64,000 nt of DNA from positions 1-64,000 of the forward strand of contig JABSRU010000023.1 in the NCBI GenBank assembly GCA_013214965.1, written 5' to 3'. Numbering within the stretch: position 1 is the stretch's first letter; each line of letters opens with the position of its first letter. Below, piece after piece: positions 54,395 through 64,000 of this stretch. This DNA is from Gammaproteobacteria bacterium. Lineage in GTDB: Bacteria > Pseudomonadota > Gammaproteobacteria > Enterobacterales > Psychrobiaceae. A program made the position numbers and the translations under genes. The notes beneath the pieces were generated by a model. It did not search any database and was not told the DNA's origin. It saw nothing but the letters and a program-made list of their open reading frames with translations.

Positions 54395-54517
54395 AACTAA
54401 CCATCCCTATTTACATTTATTATGTATTTTAATTGTTATTACTTCGCTTCGAATTGTAGTAAGCAAGACCATTAAATGCAACTTATTTAACATAAGTATC
54501 ACATGTTATTTATTGAA

Positions 54518-54545
54518 AAAAAAAGCGCCAATTGGCGCTTTTTTT
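54518..54545 (-). terminator. Intrinsic terminator of topA
   Basis: AAGCGCC-AATT-GGCGCTT (54523-54540) flanked by A- and T-runs, 12 bp after the topA stop on the minus strand. Confidence 0.93.
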
Positions 54546-54557
54546 ACTGATTAAATA

Positions 54558-57230
54558 CTATTTTTTAGTAGTCTTCTTTTTAGGTTCGACCTTTTTGGTC
54601 GCCCTTTTCGCTTTTTGGTTTTCAACCCACTTGCCACCTTCGTAGTGAGCGGTCCAGCCAGTTGCTTTCTTTTCGATCTCTGTCATCACGTACTGTTCTT
54701 TATTTTTCCGACTATAACGAACAATGGCTTGATTACCATCAGGATCCACTTGAGGCGCATCGGCTAAATAATAAAACTTCTCTGAAATACGATCTCTAAA
54801 GCGATGAAGCTCTGCGACCTGTGGCGCCCGAGTTTCCCGTGCTTTAGGGAAAGTATGAGCGGCCAGGAATATGCCAGCGGCACCATCACGCAATACAAAG
54901 TATGCATCATGATTCAGACATTCAAGTTCAGGTAAGTGAACGGGATCTTCTTTTGGCGGTGCAACGTCACCACTTCTCAGGAGTTTGCGAGTGTTTTTAC
55001 ACTCATCCACATTGGTACACGCAAAATATTTACCAAAACGACCATTTTTTAGTTCCATGTCATGAGCACAACGATCACATTCAATCAATGGACCATCATA
55101 GCCCTTGATTTTAAACTGCCCTTGCTCAATCTCATTGCCTTCACAGGCAGGATTGTTACCACAAACATGAAGCTTTCTCTCTTCATCAACTAAATATGAA
55201 TCCATCGCGGTATCACAAATCTTACAACGACGTTTATCCATGAGTGCTTGAGTTTCAGCATCATCATCCGCAGTCACTGCATCATCACCACTGGTTAAGT
55301 TGATGGTTGTTTTACAGCGCTCTTTTGGTGGTAAATCGTAACCAGAACAGCCCATAAACACACCCGTAGTACCAGTACGAATACCCATTTTACGTTGACA
55401 CGTTGGACATTCAACATCGGTCATGACCATTTGATTCGGACGCATACCGCCTTCTTCAGGTTCAAGATTGGCGATATCCAATTGCTTAGTGAAACCTTTA
55501 TAGAATTTATTTAATGAATCTTTCCAGTCCATTTGACCGTGAGCAATTTGATCGAGCTCTTGCTCCATTTGTGCCGTGAAATCGTATGACAACAATTCTT
55601 CAAAATTTTCAACTAGGCGATCGGTAATAATCTCACCCATCTTTTCTGCAAAAAATCGCTTATTCTCAACTCGTGCATAACCACGATCTTGAATAGTCGA
55701 AATAATTGATGCATAGGTTGAAGGTCGACCAATACCACGCTTTTCTAGTTCTTTAACCAAAGAGGCTTCATTAAAACGCGCCGTTGGTTTAGTAAAATGC
55801 TGTTTCGGTGTGAGTGTGTCCAATGACAATGATTCACCAACCGCTAATGGTGGCAGAGTCACATCATCTTCACCTTTACGTTTAACGGAGACTTGAACAC
55901 GAGTCCAGCCATCAAATTTAACCGTACGACCGGTTGTTTTAAGCTCGTAATTAGCGGCGCTTACTTTTAACGTTGTCACATCATATAACGCAGGCATCAT
56001 TTGACAGGCAACAAACTGACGCCAAATTAATTCATACAACCGTTCAGCGTCACGTTCCATTTTATTCAAAGAAGTAGCGCTACGGCTCACATCACTTGGG
56101 CGAATCGCTTCGTGAGCTTCCTGGGCCCCTTCCTTGCTACCATAACGAATAGGATCGTTAGGTAAATAAGCTTGTCCATATTCACTCTTAATATGTTCAC
56201 GAACTGACTCAACAGCTTCACCGCTTAAATTGGTCGAGTCGGTACGCATATAAGTAATATAACCGGCTTCGTATAAACGCTGGGCCATCATCATGGTTTT
56301 CTTCACGCCAAAGCCAAGTCTGGTACTTGCCGCTTGCTGTAACGTTGAGGTGATGAATGGCGCTGTTGGTTTCGACTTGGTTGGCTTATCAATCCGAGAA
56401 TGTACAGAAAAGTCTGCGTCCTTCAAGGCGGCAACCGCAACATCGCTTTGCTCAGCATTAACCGGCTTAAAGGCTGAACCATCAAACTTGGTTACTTTCA
56501 ATAACAGCTTGGTGTTATCTTCTGCTGACACATCGGCATGAAGGTCCCAGAACTCTTCCGGGTTAAAGGCTTTAATTTCACGTTCACGCTCAACCACTAA
56601 TTTAACCGCAACCGATTGAACTCGACCAGCCGATAAACCACGGGCAACTTTTTTCCATAATAACGGCGACACCATGTAGCCAACAACACGATCTAAAAAT
56701 CGTCGGGCTTGCTGGGCATTAACACCATCCATATTGAGCTGAGTTGGCGTATCGAACGCTTCACTGATCGCATTTTTAGTGATTTCATTAAAAACCACCC
56801 GTTTAAAGCGCGACTCATCACCACCGATAATCTCTTTGAGGTGCCAAGCAATCGCTTCCCCTTCTCTATCCAAATCCGATGCTAGATAAACAAAGTCTGC
56901 GGTTTCAGCCAGCGCCTTAAGTTCATTAACGACCTTTTCTTTGCCAGGTAACACTTCATAGTGCGCTTCCCAACCTCCAAGCGGATCAATACCCATCCGA
57001 TTAATAAGCTGCTGTTTATCACGAGCTGCTTTATAAATAGCTTTTTCTTCAGCGGGCATTTTACGAACTTCTGCCGGTGTTTTGGTGAAGCTGTTCTTTT
57101 TGACTGATCCTGAAGTGGGTAAATCACGGATGTGACCAACCGATGACTTCACAATAAAGTCTTTGCCTAAATATTTGTTAATAGTTTTCGCTTTGGCTGG
57201 CGACTCCACTATTACTAATGATTTTCCCAT
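54558..57230 (-). CDS. topA: DNA topoisomerase I (type IA, omega protein)
   Basis: 890 residues; relaxes negative supercoils behind polymerase. Toprim domain at residues 1-150 ([19 protein letters not shown] and [14 protein letters not shown]), active-site Tyr in [13 protein letters not shown] near residue 320, then three C-terminal zinc-finger-like Cys4 repeats ([30 protein letters not shown]) from about 605 to 720, and a basic Lys-rich tail ending KKKTTKK. Essential housekeeping gene; neighbours follow the cysB-topA order of related genera. Confidence 0.97.
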   Translation of the reverse strand: MGKSLVIVESPAKAKTINKYLGKDFIVKSSVGHIRDLPTSGSVKKNSFTKTPAEVRKMPAEEKAIYKAARDKQQLINRMGIDPLGGWEAHYEVLPGKEKVVNELKALAETADFVYLASDLDREGEAIAWHLKEIIGGDESRFKRVVFNEITKNAISEAFDTPTQLNMDGVNAQQARRFLDRVVGYMVSPLLWKKVARGLSAGRVQSVAVKLVVEREREIKAFNPEEFWDLHADVSAEDNTKLLLKVTKFDGSAFKPVNAEQSDVAVAALKDADFSVHSRIDKPTKSKPTAPFITSTLQQAASTRLGFGVKKTMMMAQRLYEAGYITYMRTDSTNLSGEAVESVREHIKSEYGQAYLPNDPIRYGSKEGAQEAHEAIRPSDVSRSATSLNKMERDAERLYELIWRQFVACQMMPALYDVTTLKVSAANYELKTTGRTVKFDGWTRVQVSVKRKGEDDVTLPPLAVGESLSLDTLTPKQHFTKPTARFNEASLVKELEKRGIGRPSTYASIISTIQDRGYARVENKRFFAEKMGEIITDRLVENFEELLSYDFTAQMEQELDQIAHGQMDWKDSLNKFYKGFTKQLDIANLEPEEGGMRPNQMVMTDVECPTCQRKMGIRTGTTGVFMGCSGYDLPPKERCKTTINLTSGDDAVTADDDAETQALMDKRRCKICDTAMDSYLVDEERKLHVCGNNPACEGNEIEQGQFKIKGYDGPLIECDRCAHDMELKNGRFGKYFACTNVDECKNTRKLLRSGDVAPPKEDPVHLPELECLNHDAYFVLRDGAAGIFLAAHTFPKARETRAPQVAELHRFRDRISEKFYYLADAPQVDPDGNQAIVRYSRKNKEQYVMTEIEKKATGWTAHYEGGKWVENQKAKRATKKVEPKKKTTKK

Positions 57231-57389
57231 AAAATAAATGCGTCCAAATAAGGAGGTGGAAATAATAAATCTATAATTGCTAATTATATAGTTGGTTTAG
57301 GGGCAGATTTCAAGACTCAAGTGAAAATAAACATGGTTAACTGCTTATTTTTTGACAATTAGTGATGCTTTTGTTTGATAAGCGACCAA

Positions 57390-57419
57390 AAAACAAAAAA
57401 GACGCCTGTTACAGCGTCT
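57390..57419 (-). terminator. Intrinsic terminator of the Ig-like lipoprotein gene
   Basis: AGACGC / GCGTCT stem (57400-57419) around an 8-nt loop; on the minus strand a long T-run follows. It lies about 60 bp after the stop of the 1095-residue gene. Confidence 0.85.
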
Positions 57420-57477
57420 CTTATTGAGCTATTCCGTTTAATGGAATAATGGGCAATTAACCAACAATATTAATTTA

Positions 57478-60400
57478 TTAATTCAGTTTAATCGTTGCAA
57501 GGTTAAACGTTGTTTTGACCGAACCAGAGCCATTATCATCTGGAGTAATGATAGTGACACTCAACGGTCCTGACAATACTGAGCTTTTAACCCCTTTGAT
57601 GGTAACGCCGTAAGTTAATCCACCATTATAATTAATATTTGGCACGACATACTTGCCAATTCCGACTATCGAGCCTACACCCGCAGTAAAAATTATTTGA
57701 GTGCCCGCAGGCATCGGTTGGTTATGTAAATCAGAAATAATAACTGATGCACCGTGACTGCCCTCGCCGATAATAGATAATATGCCATCTAATGGATAAG
57801 TTCTATTAATCCGTGGGTTACTGCCTGACATGACCAACACGAGTGAATCTCTAACATTTAATGATTTTTGACTAGAACAAATTGTCGAGTCACCACATAA
57901 TGAACCATTGTAGAGGCCATCAGCAATATTAAAATTACCGTCGTTGTTAAAATCTTCAGGTTCTTCTAACCCTCCGCCTGTTTCACCACCACTTTGCGCC
58001 GGGTTATAAACACCATCTTCATTATGGTCAACGAAGGCTTCAGCTAAATCAAAGGGATTACCAGCAAGATCTTTACCTAAAAATGCGACTTCCTCACTTT
58101 GGTCAAACACACCATTACCATTATGATCAGGGAATGATTCTTCGCCAATTGCGGTTGCCGAAATAGTCACTCGACCACCGTACGTTTGGCGTAGTGCGTT
58201 GTAGTTTCTTGGCAATGAGGTATTAGCATCGGAGAAAGAACGTTCTCCATCGGCAAGACCTAAACTAGTTAATAAATTAATATCGGTTAAGCTAATATAA
58301 TTTTTACTATTAAGTTTAAGAAAGTCGACTGACGTGACGCTCACTTTTGAATAGCTGTCGGTACCGGTAACACAACTATCATTAACAACCAGCTGCTCTG
58401 TTATCTCCTCAATCAAGTAAGCTTGCGTCCAATAATTATCATCTAACGTAATCACATTACACCCGTCTTCAGTTTCAATTTTAAGTGCAACTGTATTGCC
58501 TCTTAAATCAATCCCATCAACAATATCGGTAGTGCCACGCTTTTCACTAGTAACACCCAATGCTGTACCACCAGTAATGATCACCTTGGTTTCCGCATTA
58601 AACTTAAGATAAGCTTTAGAATTTACGCTAACCGACGAAGTTGTTAACTGGGAATTAAACGCACTGATTAATGCCGCTTTAGTGGCGTAATTTTCATCGA
58701 GTATCACGGCATCTCTATGATCGTTAGACCGGACTGAAAATTTAACTTTATTCGAAGTTAAATCAAGACCATTGACCACATTAACTGAACTTAACTCGTT
58801 GGTGAAATTTAAAACATCACTGACATTTTCATAGCCACTACTATCCGAGACATTAATGGTTAATTGATCGACCGAGACCAAATCAAAATAACGACCATTG
58901 GCTGCATCCGCTTTTATTATATTAAGCGAGTCATAATCAATCGACCCTAGCTGCTTGTTAACTTCCTTAATGACAGCGGCCTGAGTTGAATACTTTTTAT
59001 TTAATATTACATTTACTGGCGTTGAGCCTACTGCAACATTAAATGAAATGTCATAGTCATTAGAAAAATCAACACCACCTAGAATATTGACCTTACCTAA
59101 TATAACGGTTGGTCCAACATTGCTACCACCAAGTATCTGACCACTAGGTCGAACGCTTTGACTAGTCCAAGTAACACTACAACTACTCTTTACTGTGACA
59201 CAAGAATCTTCAATCGCGCCACCTTCAGTAGTAAAAGAAACAACGGTGTTATCTGGTACAGGGTTATTATAAGCATCGGCTAAGCGAGCCGTAATTATCA
59301 CTTTAGCGCCATCATGGTCCCATGCTTCAGGATTCAAGACAGAAGCTGATAGACTAAAACTGTCTTGATCAGGAATACCGGTTGATACAACTAATTCGCT
59401 CGATTGAGTCCGAACAATCGGAGACGTATCAGCGATTTCAGCAGTCACTCGAATTGATGTATGAACCGTGCCCGAGTTAACAACAGTTTGTACGATACCT
59501 GCAGCATTGGTTGAAGCATTGGCTGGATTGAGAACAATGCCACCAACACTAGTGTTCAAGCTGAAGTTAACACGTTTATTAGCGATGGGGTTGCCATTAG
59601 AGTCTAATACTTTAAATATTAGTACTGAACTTTCTTGTCCACCAACACCTTGCAGTGAAATATTTTTAGGAGTCGCAGAAAGAAAAGCAATACTGCCAAT
59701 GCTAGCCGAGGTAACTGAAACAGTGCCAGTCGCCGATAACACGATACCACCAGCATTCGCTGTAGCAGTCACAATATCTTCACCCTCACAACCTTGTGCT
59801 AAGTAAGTGCTGGTTGCAACACCATTAACTGTTGTCACTGTTTTATCAATGGTTGCAATGGGAATAGACAAACTAGCACAAGCCGATGCAAAGCTCACAT
59901 CAACCGCATCAGTAAACTTAACCGCAGGTGTTACAGAAGTATCCCAAATCGTCACTGACAATGTCGTAGTACCACCGGCTGAAATGCTACCACTAGGAAT
60001 TTCAATTTTATTATCTGGCTGATTATTGCTTGGTAATACTGATGTACCAATAGCTAAGGATGACGCACCAATAGAAAAAACCATGTCGGCTTTGTCACCA
60101 TTGGCCAACGTCGCAGTAATTAGACCTGCGCCTAATGAGTTGCTCGCAAAAATATCAACTATCGCAATATTATTTGCATTGGTAATTGCACTAGTGATCG
60201 GGATACTACCGAGGTTACTACTGAAGGTAACAATCACAGGTTCGTTTATGCCATTAACTTCAACCTTAATACGGCCAGGTTTAGTGCTACTGATTTGACT
60301 TGGATTTAACACATTACCTTTAGTGTCAATTAGCTGAATTGACAAACGACTTGAAGATGCATCACCAGCCGTTGTAAAACCAACGATTGATTTTTCACCA

Positions 60401-60765
60401 CTACTTAATATTGCAGTCACTTCACCAGCACCTTTTTTAGTCCCGGCAGTTAGCTTAAGTGTTGCTTTACCTTCAGCATTGGTTAAAGCCGTACCGGCTG
60501 TTGGGTCTAACAGACCTAAGGTCGAGGTAAAGGTTACAACAGTTCCCGAAATAGCCTTACCGTCTTTGGTTACTAAAGCACTTAACTCTGCTGAAGTATC
60601 CTTTGTTACGGTAGTATTAGAAATGCTTAACTCAACTTTTATCTGGCCTGTACTCGTACTACCGCCAGATGTCGTTTTGCCCTCTTCAAGGCTTCCCCCA
60701 CCGCCACAAGCGGATAAAAAGAGACCAAAAAGAAAAAGAATAAAAAAATTACATGCTTGCCGCAT
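57478..60765 (-). CDS. Large Ig-like (Big_1) lipoprotein with tandem repeats and calcium loops
   Basis: 1095 residues, lipobox LSACGGGGS after the signal peptide, so anchored at the outer membrane. Invasin/Big_1 type Ig domains run from about residue 40 to 560 (repeating AxLxxGxG, VTFTS and GxAxxxLxxG patterns). Residues about 570-845 hold three related repeats, each with a VxLDxxY-T-AxLIxxIxxQL core resembling flagellin-hook IN motifs. Residues about 870-955 have three DxNxDGxxD-type calcium loops (DHNGNGVFDQSEE, DHNEDGVYNPA, DFNNDGNFNIADG). Likely a surface adhesin or periplasmic matrix protein; the role is not established. Confidence 0.88.
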   Translation of the reverse strand: MRQACNFFILFLFGLFLSACGGGGSLEEGKTTSGGSTSTGQIKVELSISNTTVTKDTSAELSALVTKDGKAISGTVVTFTSTLGLLDPTAGTALTNAEGKATLKLTAGTKKGAGEVTAILSSGEKSIVGFTTAGDASSSRLSIQLIDTKGNVLNPSQISSTKPGRIKVEVNGINEPVIVTFSSNLGSIPITSAITNANNIAIVDIFASNSLGAGLITATLANGDKADMVFSIGASSLAIGTSVLPSNNQPDNKIEIPSGSISAGGTTTLSVTIWDTSVTPAVKFTDAVDVSFASACASLSIPIATIDKTVTTVNGVATSTYLAQGCEGEDIVTATANAGGIVLSATGTVSVTSASIGSIAFLSATPKNISLQGVGGQESSVLIFKVLDSNGNPIANKRVNFSLNTSVGGIVLNPANASTNAAGIVQTVVNSGTVHTSIRVTAEIADTSPIVRTQSSELVVSTGIPDQDSFSLSASVLNPEAWDHDGAKVIITARLADAYNNPVPDNTVVSFTTEGGAIEDSCVTVKSSCSVTWTSQSVRPSGQILGGSNVGPTVILGKVNILGGVDFSNDYDISFNVAVGSTPVNVILNKKYSTQAAVIKEVNKQLGSIDYDSLNIIKADAANGRYFDLVSVDQLTINVSDSSGYENVSDVLNFTNELSSVNVVNGLDLTSNKVKFSVRSNDHRDAVILDENYATKAALISAFNSQLTTSSVSVNSKAYLKFNAETKVIITGGTALGVTSEKRGTTDIVDGIDLRGNTVALKIETEDGCNVITLDDNYWTQAYLIEEITEQLVVNDSCVTGTDSYSKVSVTSVDFLKLNSKNYISLTDINLLTSLGLADGERSFSDANTSLPRNYNALRQTYGGRVTISATAIGEESFPDHNGNGVFDQSEEVAFLGKDLAGNPFDLAEAFVDHNEDGVYNPAQSGGETGGGLEEPEDFNNDGNFNIADGLYNGSLCGDSTICSSQKSLNVRDSLVLVMSGSNPRINRTYPLDGILSIIGEGSHGASVIISDLHNQPMPAGTQIIFTAGVGSIVGIGKYVVPNINYNGGLTYGVTIKGVKSSVLSGPLSVTIITPDDNGSGSVKTTFNLATIKLN

Positions 60766-60947
60766 AAGGCAATCTCCCTGCTACAATAAATTAAATTGTC
60801 TAGATGGTAATCAAATTATTATCAAGATGCAAAGAACTCAGGTTAAATAAAGACTTTATTTTAAATGTGTAAAGATTTTGCTAGGATCAGATCATAATTG
60901 TAGAATAACGACTAAAATAAATAATAATCATAAATTTAAGGAATTTC

Positions 60948-62231
60948 ATGGTCTCATTTAAATCACTGAGCCTTACCACTCGTATCGTCATTGGTATGTT
61001 TGCTGGGATATTAATCGGTGCAATCATTCAATTTGGTTTTCCCGATAATAATTTTGTCAAAGAGTATATTGTTGAAGGGCTCTTTTTCGTTGGCGGCAAA
61101 GTATTTGTTAACAGTTTAAAAATGTTAGTCGTGCCATTAGTATTCGTTTCACTAATATGTGGTACCTGTTCACTTTCTGACCCAAGCAAATTAGGGAGAC
61201 TCGGTGGTAAATCAATTCTGTTGTATCTTGCGACTACCGCCATTGCTATTACGACCGCGATTACTTTAGCGCTAGTTATTGCGCCGGGTGAAGGTCAAGA
61301 CTTAGTATCGGATGCAACATTTGCAGCCAAAGAAGCGCCTTCGCTGTCTCAAGTGTTGGTTAACATAATGCCTAGTAACCCGATTGAGTCGATGGCCAAA
61401 GGCAACATGTTACAAATCATCATGTTTGCATTACTTTTTGGTATCGCGATTTCGTTATCAGGTGAAAGCGGCAAACGTATTGCTGATTTTTTCAATGACC
61501 TGAATGTTGTCGTGATGAAATTAGTGGTTATTCTAATGAACCTAGCGCCATACGGCGTGTTCTTTTTAATGGCCAAACTATTTAGTGAAATTGAGCTATC
61601 AACCATTGGTAATTTATTAAAATACTTCCTCGTGGTATTACTCGCATTATTTATACATGCTTTAGTCACTTATCCAGTTATTTTAAAACTGCTATCTGGC
61701 TTAAATCCGGTTATCTTTATTCGCAAAATGCGTGATGCGGCTTTATTTGCTTTTAGTACTGCCAGTTCAAATGCCACGATCCCTGTTACTCTTGAAACGG
61801 CGACGAAGAAAATGGGCGTTCACAATAACGTTGCTTCGTTCACTGTACCATTAGGTGCAACAATTAATATGGATGGCACCGCGATTATGCAAGGTGTTGC
61901 CACGGTCTTTATTGCACAAATTTATGGTGTCGATTTAAACATTAATGATTACTTGATGGTTATCTTAACCGCAACGCTAGCATCGGTTGGTACCGCTGGT
62001 GTACCAGGTGTTGGTTTAATCATGCTAGCCATGGTATTACAACAGGTCGGTTTACCGGTTGAGGGAATTGCGTTAATCATGGGGGTTGACCGTCTACTTG
62101 ATATGACCCGTACCGCTGTTAATGTCACTGGCGATACCATGGTAACCTGTATCGTTGCAAAATCAGAGAAAGAGCTCGATATTGAAGTGTATCGTAACCC
62201 ATGGGCAGGTCATAAAGACGAGCGCCTATAA
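60948..62231 (+). CDS. Dicarboxylate/amino acid:cation symporter (DAACS family)
   Basis: 427 residues, 8 TM helices plus two re-entrant hairpins as in Glt-Ph. Motifs: FSTASSNATIPVTLETA near residue 270 (serine-rich hairpin), GATINMDGTAIMQG near 307 (NMDG sodium/substrate site) and GVDRLLDMTRTAVNVTGDT near 380 (substrate-binding Asp and Asn). Imports glutamate, aspartate or C4-dicarboxylates; the exact substrate is unclear. Single gene with own terminator. Confidence 0.94.
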   Translation: MVSFKSLSLTTRIVIGMFAGILIGAIIQFGFPDNNFVKEYIVEGLFFVGGKVFVNSLKMLVVPLVFVSLICGTCSLSDPSKLGRLGGKSILLYLATTAIAITTAITLALVIAPGEGQDLVSDATFAAKEAPSLSQVLVNIMPSNPIESMAKGNMLQIIMFALLFGIAISLSGESGKRIADFFNDLNVVVMKLVVILMNLAPYGVFFLMAKLFSEIELSTIGNLLKYFLVVLLALFIHALVTYPVILKLLSGLNPVIFIRKMRDAALFAFSTASSNATIPVTLETATKKMGVHNNVASFTVPLGATINMDGTAIMQGVATVFIAQIYGVDLNINDYLMVILTATLASVGTAGVPGVGLIMLAMVLQQVGLPVEGIALIMGVDRLLDMTRTAVNVTGDTMVTCIVAKSEKELDIEVYRNPWAGHKDERL

Positions 62232-62252
62232 CCTCTGAGGTTAATCCTAATC

Positions 62253-62286
62253 AAAAAAAACCATCAGCGTGCTGATGGTTTTTTTA
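62253..62286. terminator. Bidirectional terminator after the symporter gene
   Basis: A-run, CCATCAGC, two bases, GCTGATGG and a T-run: a symmetric hairpin between two convergent genes with T-runs on both strands. Confidence 0.93.
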
Positions 62287-62300
62287 TGTCTTAAATGTAT

Positions 62301-62960
62301 CTACCACTTAATTAGATATAAACTTTCCACTAAGTGACTGACCTTTAGTTTTCGCTGGGCAAAAATTTTGTCACTCAGTTCACTCGTAGCAAGAAGCTCG
62401 ATTGAGTCGGCAAAACTAAACGACTGCTCGATCACTGTTTCATCGATACTAAACGGAGGCCCGGAGAGCTCTTGTTGATCAAATTCTAAGGTTAACAAAA
62501 ACAACGTCGCATGTTTAAAAAGGGTCTTTAACTGACTAACATAATCGTCACGCATTAATGCCGGTAAAGCGATCATCGCCGCACGGTCAAATATATCAAC
62601 CTGCTGACCTATCGCTAGTTGTTGATTGGTCAACCCAAAGTAATCACCCTGCCAAATTGAAATATCAAAAGGCGAACGCTGTAATGAATAACGATTATAA
62701 AGCCCCTTGCTATCAACTTGAGGTTGCAGCTTGGCTTCTTTAAAGAAATCTACACAGGCAATCTCACTTAATTCGGCCGCCGCTAATTTATCGTAGCGTT
62801 GTGCTAACGGCCACATATCTAATGATTTCCCGCACAAAGGAACAAACAAGTGAGCATTATTTTTATGCTTAGCGATTAAATCGAGCCAAGGATGATAATC
62901 AGTTTGATGAAAACCAATTAAGTTATTGACCCATTTATCTTGCCAAAAATCTGCTTCCAC
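62301..62960 (-). CDS. tpmT: Thiopurine S-methyltransferase
   Basis: 219 residues of the bacterial TPMT family, SAM-dependent. FWQDKWVNNLIGFHQTDYHP at the start, HLFVPLCGKSLDMWPLA near residue 40 and DIFDRAAMIALPALMRDDYV near 122 are clear family motifs. In bacteria the family methylates selenium, tellurium or thiopurine compounds to less toxic products. It lies downstream of sohB with a 25-bp gap on the same strand, so co-transcription is likely. Confidence 0.95.
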   Translation of the reverse strand: MEADFWQDKWVNNLIGFHQTDYHPWLDLIAKHKNNAHLFVPLCGKSLDMWPLAQRYDKLAAAELSEIACVDFFKEAKLQPQVDSKGLYNRYSLQRSPFDISIWQGDYFGLTNQQLAIGQQVDIFDRAAMIALPALMRDDYVSQLKTLFKHATLFLLTLEFDQQELSGPPFSIDETVIEQSFSFADSIELLATSELSDKIFAQRKLKVSHLVESLYLIKW

Positions 62961-62985
62961 GGTCTTGTTCCTTCTTTTATTTAAT

Positions 62986-64000
62986 TTAAAACCCGCGCCA
63001 CTGGCTTAATCGGCTCCACACACTGGTTAAACTCTGTTCCACGGTAAGGCTCGCGGCTTTGCCCAGCTTTTCACTCAATGTTTTTGGCACGGTGTATTTA
63101 AAGTGAAAAATTTCATTTTCTTCAAGTTGCTTGAGTAAATAGTCATCACTGGTGGTGATTTCATCCACTAAGCCCAAACCAATCGCTTGATTACCATACC
63201 AATGTTCACCTGTCGCCACTTTGTCGATATCCAACGTAGGTCGGCTCTCGCTAACATGTTGCTTAAACAATTCATGGGTTTCATCAATTTCTTGTTGAAA
63301 CTTTTCACGGTTCTTTGCGGTATTCTCACCAAACATCGTCAAAGTTCGTTTAAATTCTCCGGCTGTCACCTGTTCAAATTCAATATCATTTTTTTTCAAT
63401 ATTTTATGAAAATTAGGCACTTGAGCTATCACGCCGATAGAGCCGATAATCGAAAATGGTGCTGCAATAATTTTATCGGCGATACAAGCCATCATATAAC
63501 CACCGCTGGCTGCCACTTTATCAACCGCAATCGTTAACGAGATATCTCGGTCAACAATACGTTTCAATTGGCTTGCTGCTAAACCATAACCATGCACCAC
63601 GCCGCCGGGGCTTTCTAATCGGACTAAGACCTTATCTTCAGGCGTTGCTATTTGTACCACTGCTGTGACTTCTTTTCGTAATGCGGCAACTTCAGTTGCG
63701 TGCAATGAACCATTAAAGTCCAACACATACAGTTTAGGTTTGTTACTCGGGTTTTTCTTTTCAGCCTTGGCCTCTTTTTTATCATTTTTTTCTAAGGCTT
63801 TAAATTGTTCTTTAGTCAACACTTGCTCTTTGATTGATAAAACAACGTCATTCATCTCTTCACTTAAATTAGTCACCATTAATGTGCCCGTTTCAGATCG
63901 TCCTTTGGTTGATAATCCAACGATAGTCACAAGCACGATAACAATCGCCACCACAATGGTGACCACTTCAGCTAAAAATAAGCCATATTGCAATAATAAA
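62986..64000 (-). CDS. sohB: Protease SohB, 5' end outside the window
   Basis: Peptidase S49 membrane protease. N-terminal TM (VVTIVVAIVIVLVTIVGL), catalytic Ser in KVAASGGYMMACIADKI near residue 165 and Lys in EFKRTLTMFGENT near 212; GEHWYGNQAIGLGLVDEI follows. The frame is open up to the edge. The TTG at 63993 is unlikely to be the start because E. coli SohB reads MELLSEYGLFLAK and here LLLQYGLFLAE continues to the edge; the true ATG probably lies just beyond. Operon with tpmT. Confidence 0.92.
   Translation of the reverse strand, partial: LLLQYGLFLAEVVTIVVAIVIVLVTIVGLSTKGRSETGTLMVTNLSEEMNDVVLSIKEQVLTKEQFKALEKNDKKEAKAEKKNPSNKPKLYVLDFNGSLHATEVAALRKEVTAVVQIATPEDKVLVRLESPGGVVHGYGLAASQLKRIVDRDISLTIAVDKVAASGGYMMACIADKIIAAPFSIIGSIGVIAQVPNFHKILKKNDIEFEQVTAGEFKRTLTMFGENTAKNREKFQQEIDETHELFKQHVSESRPTLDIDKVATGEHWYGNQAIGLGLVDEITTSDDYLLKQLEENEIFHFKYTVPKTLSEKLGKAASLTVEQSLTSVWSRLSQWRGF

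Noticed and set aside
63991-63993. TTG as start codon of sohB
   Set aside because: The frame is open to the window edge and alignment to E. coli SohB puts the start a few codons further out.

Overview
The window looks like chromosomal DNA of a marine, AT-rich gammaproteobacterium of the Alteromonadales/Shewanella-Colwellia type. The gene set supports this: syd, queF, trhP, tpmT, sohB, a cysB and topA neighbourhood, a type IV minor-pilin cluster, ilvIH, a TonB receptor and a Zn-ribbon DUF2310 gene. No phage, insertion sequence, CRISPR array or biosynthetic megacluster is visible. Both ends cut a gene: a tRNA-Ser at the left edge and sohB at the right edge.

Layout. 1-2.4 kb: tRNA-Ser(UGA) and ilvIH (branched-chain amino acids). 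2.9-10 kb: a KfrA-like/DUF2310 pair, syd, queF, an HDOD protein, an unusual argG with a putative ArgR operator pair, then trhP plus a YfhL-type ferredoxin (tRNA hydroxylation) behind a class II FNR-like promoter, then a cold-shock gene. 10-14.4 kb: a three-gene operon (FAH-family, TrmK-like, TrmL-like), a patatin-like lipase and a LysR regulator divergent from dadA.

15.8-23.6 kb is a metal-homeostasis island. One apparent minus-strand operon carries a TPR/CxxC protein, a tiny membrane protein whose predicted mature N-terminus is HPGHDH, the Ni-superoxide dismutase SodN, its processing peptidase SodX, and a complete Mn/Fe-type ABC transporter (sitABCD-like). A 30-bp palindrome overlaps its promoter. 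Next to it are a TonB-dependent receptor and a pseudoazurin, transcribed divergently from a region with two Fur-like boxes. This is the most interesting part of the window: an apparently iron-responsive superoxide-defence and metal-uptake unit with two undescribed small partners.

23.6-28.6 kb: a two-TM helical periplasmic protein paired with a 5'-nucleotidase-family protein whose catalytic metal ligands look lost, a decayed SLC13-type transporter, a GH114-like lipoprotein, gmhB and a YcxB-like protein. 28.6-35.3 kb: the minor pilin/tip-adhesin operon fimT-pilV-pilW-pilX-pilY1-pilE. 35.4-36.8 kb: the Hsp70-like yegD.

36.8-43.2 kb: a complete 4-hydroxyproline catabolic set (epimerase, FAD dehydrogenase, pyrroline-hydroxycarboxylate deaminase, 2-ketoglutarate semialdehyde dehydrogenase) with a GntR/FCD regulator, a GntR-like palindrome in the divergent promoter region and a DsbA-like protein with a single active-site Cys. 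43.4-49.5 kb: upp-uraA, mltD, nagZ and sdaA. 49.5-64 kb: cysB, an orphan soluble histidine kinase with a membrane-anchored partner, an alanine/glycine symporter, topA, a 1095-residue Ig-like lipoprotein with tandem repeats and calcium-loop motifs, a dicarboxylate/amino-acid symporter, tpmT and sohB. Start codons were moved from the longest reading frame wherever ribosome binding sites or family alignment argued for it; each such case is noted.
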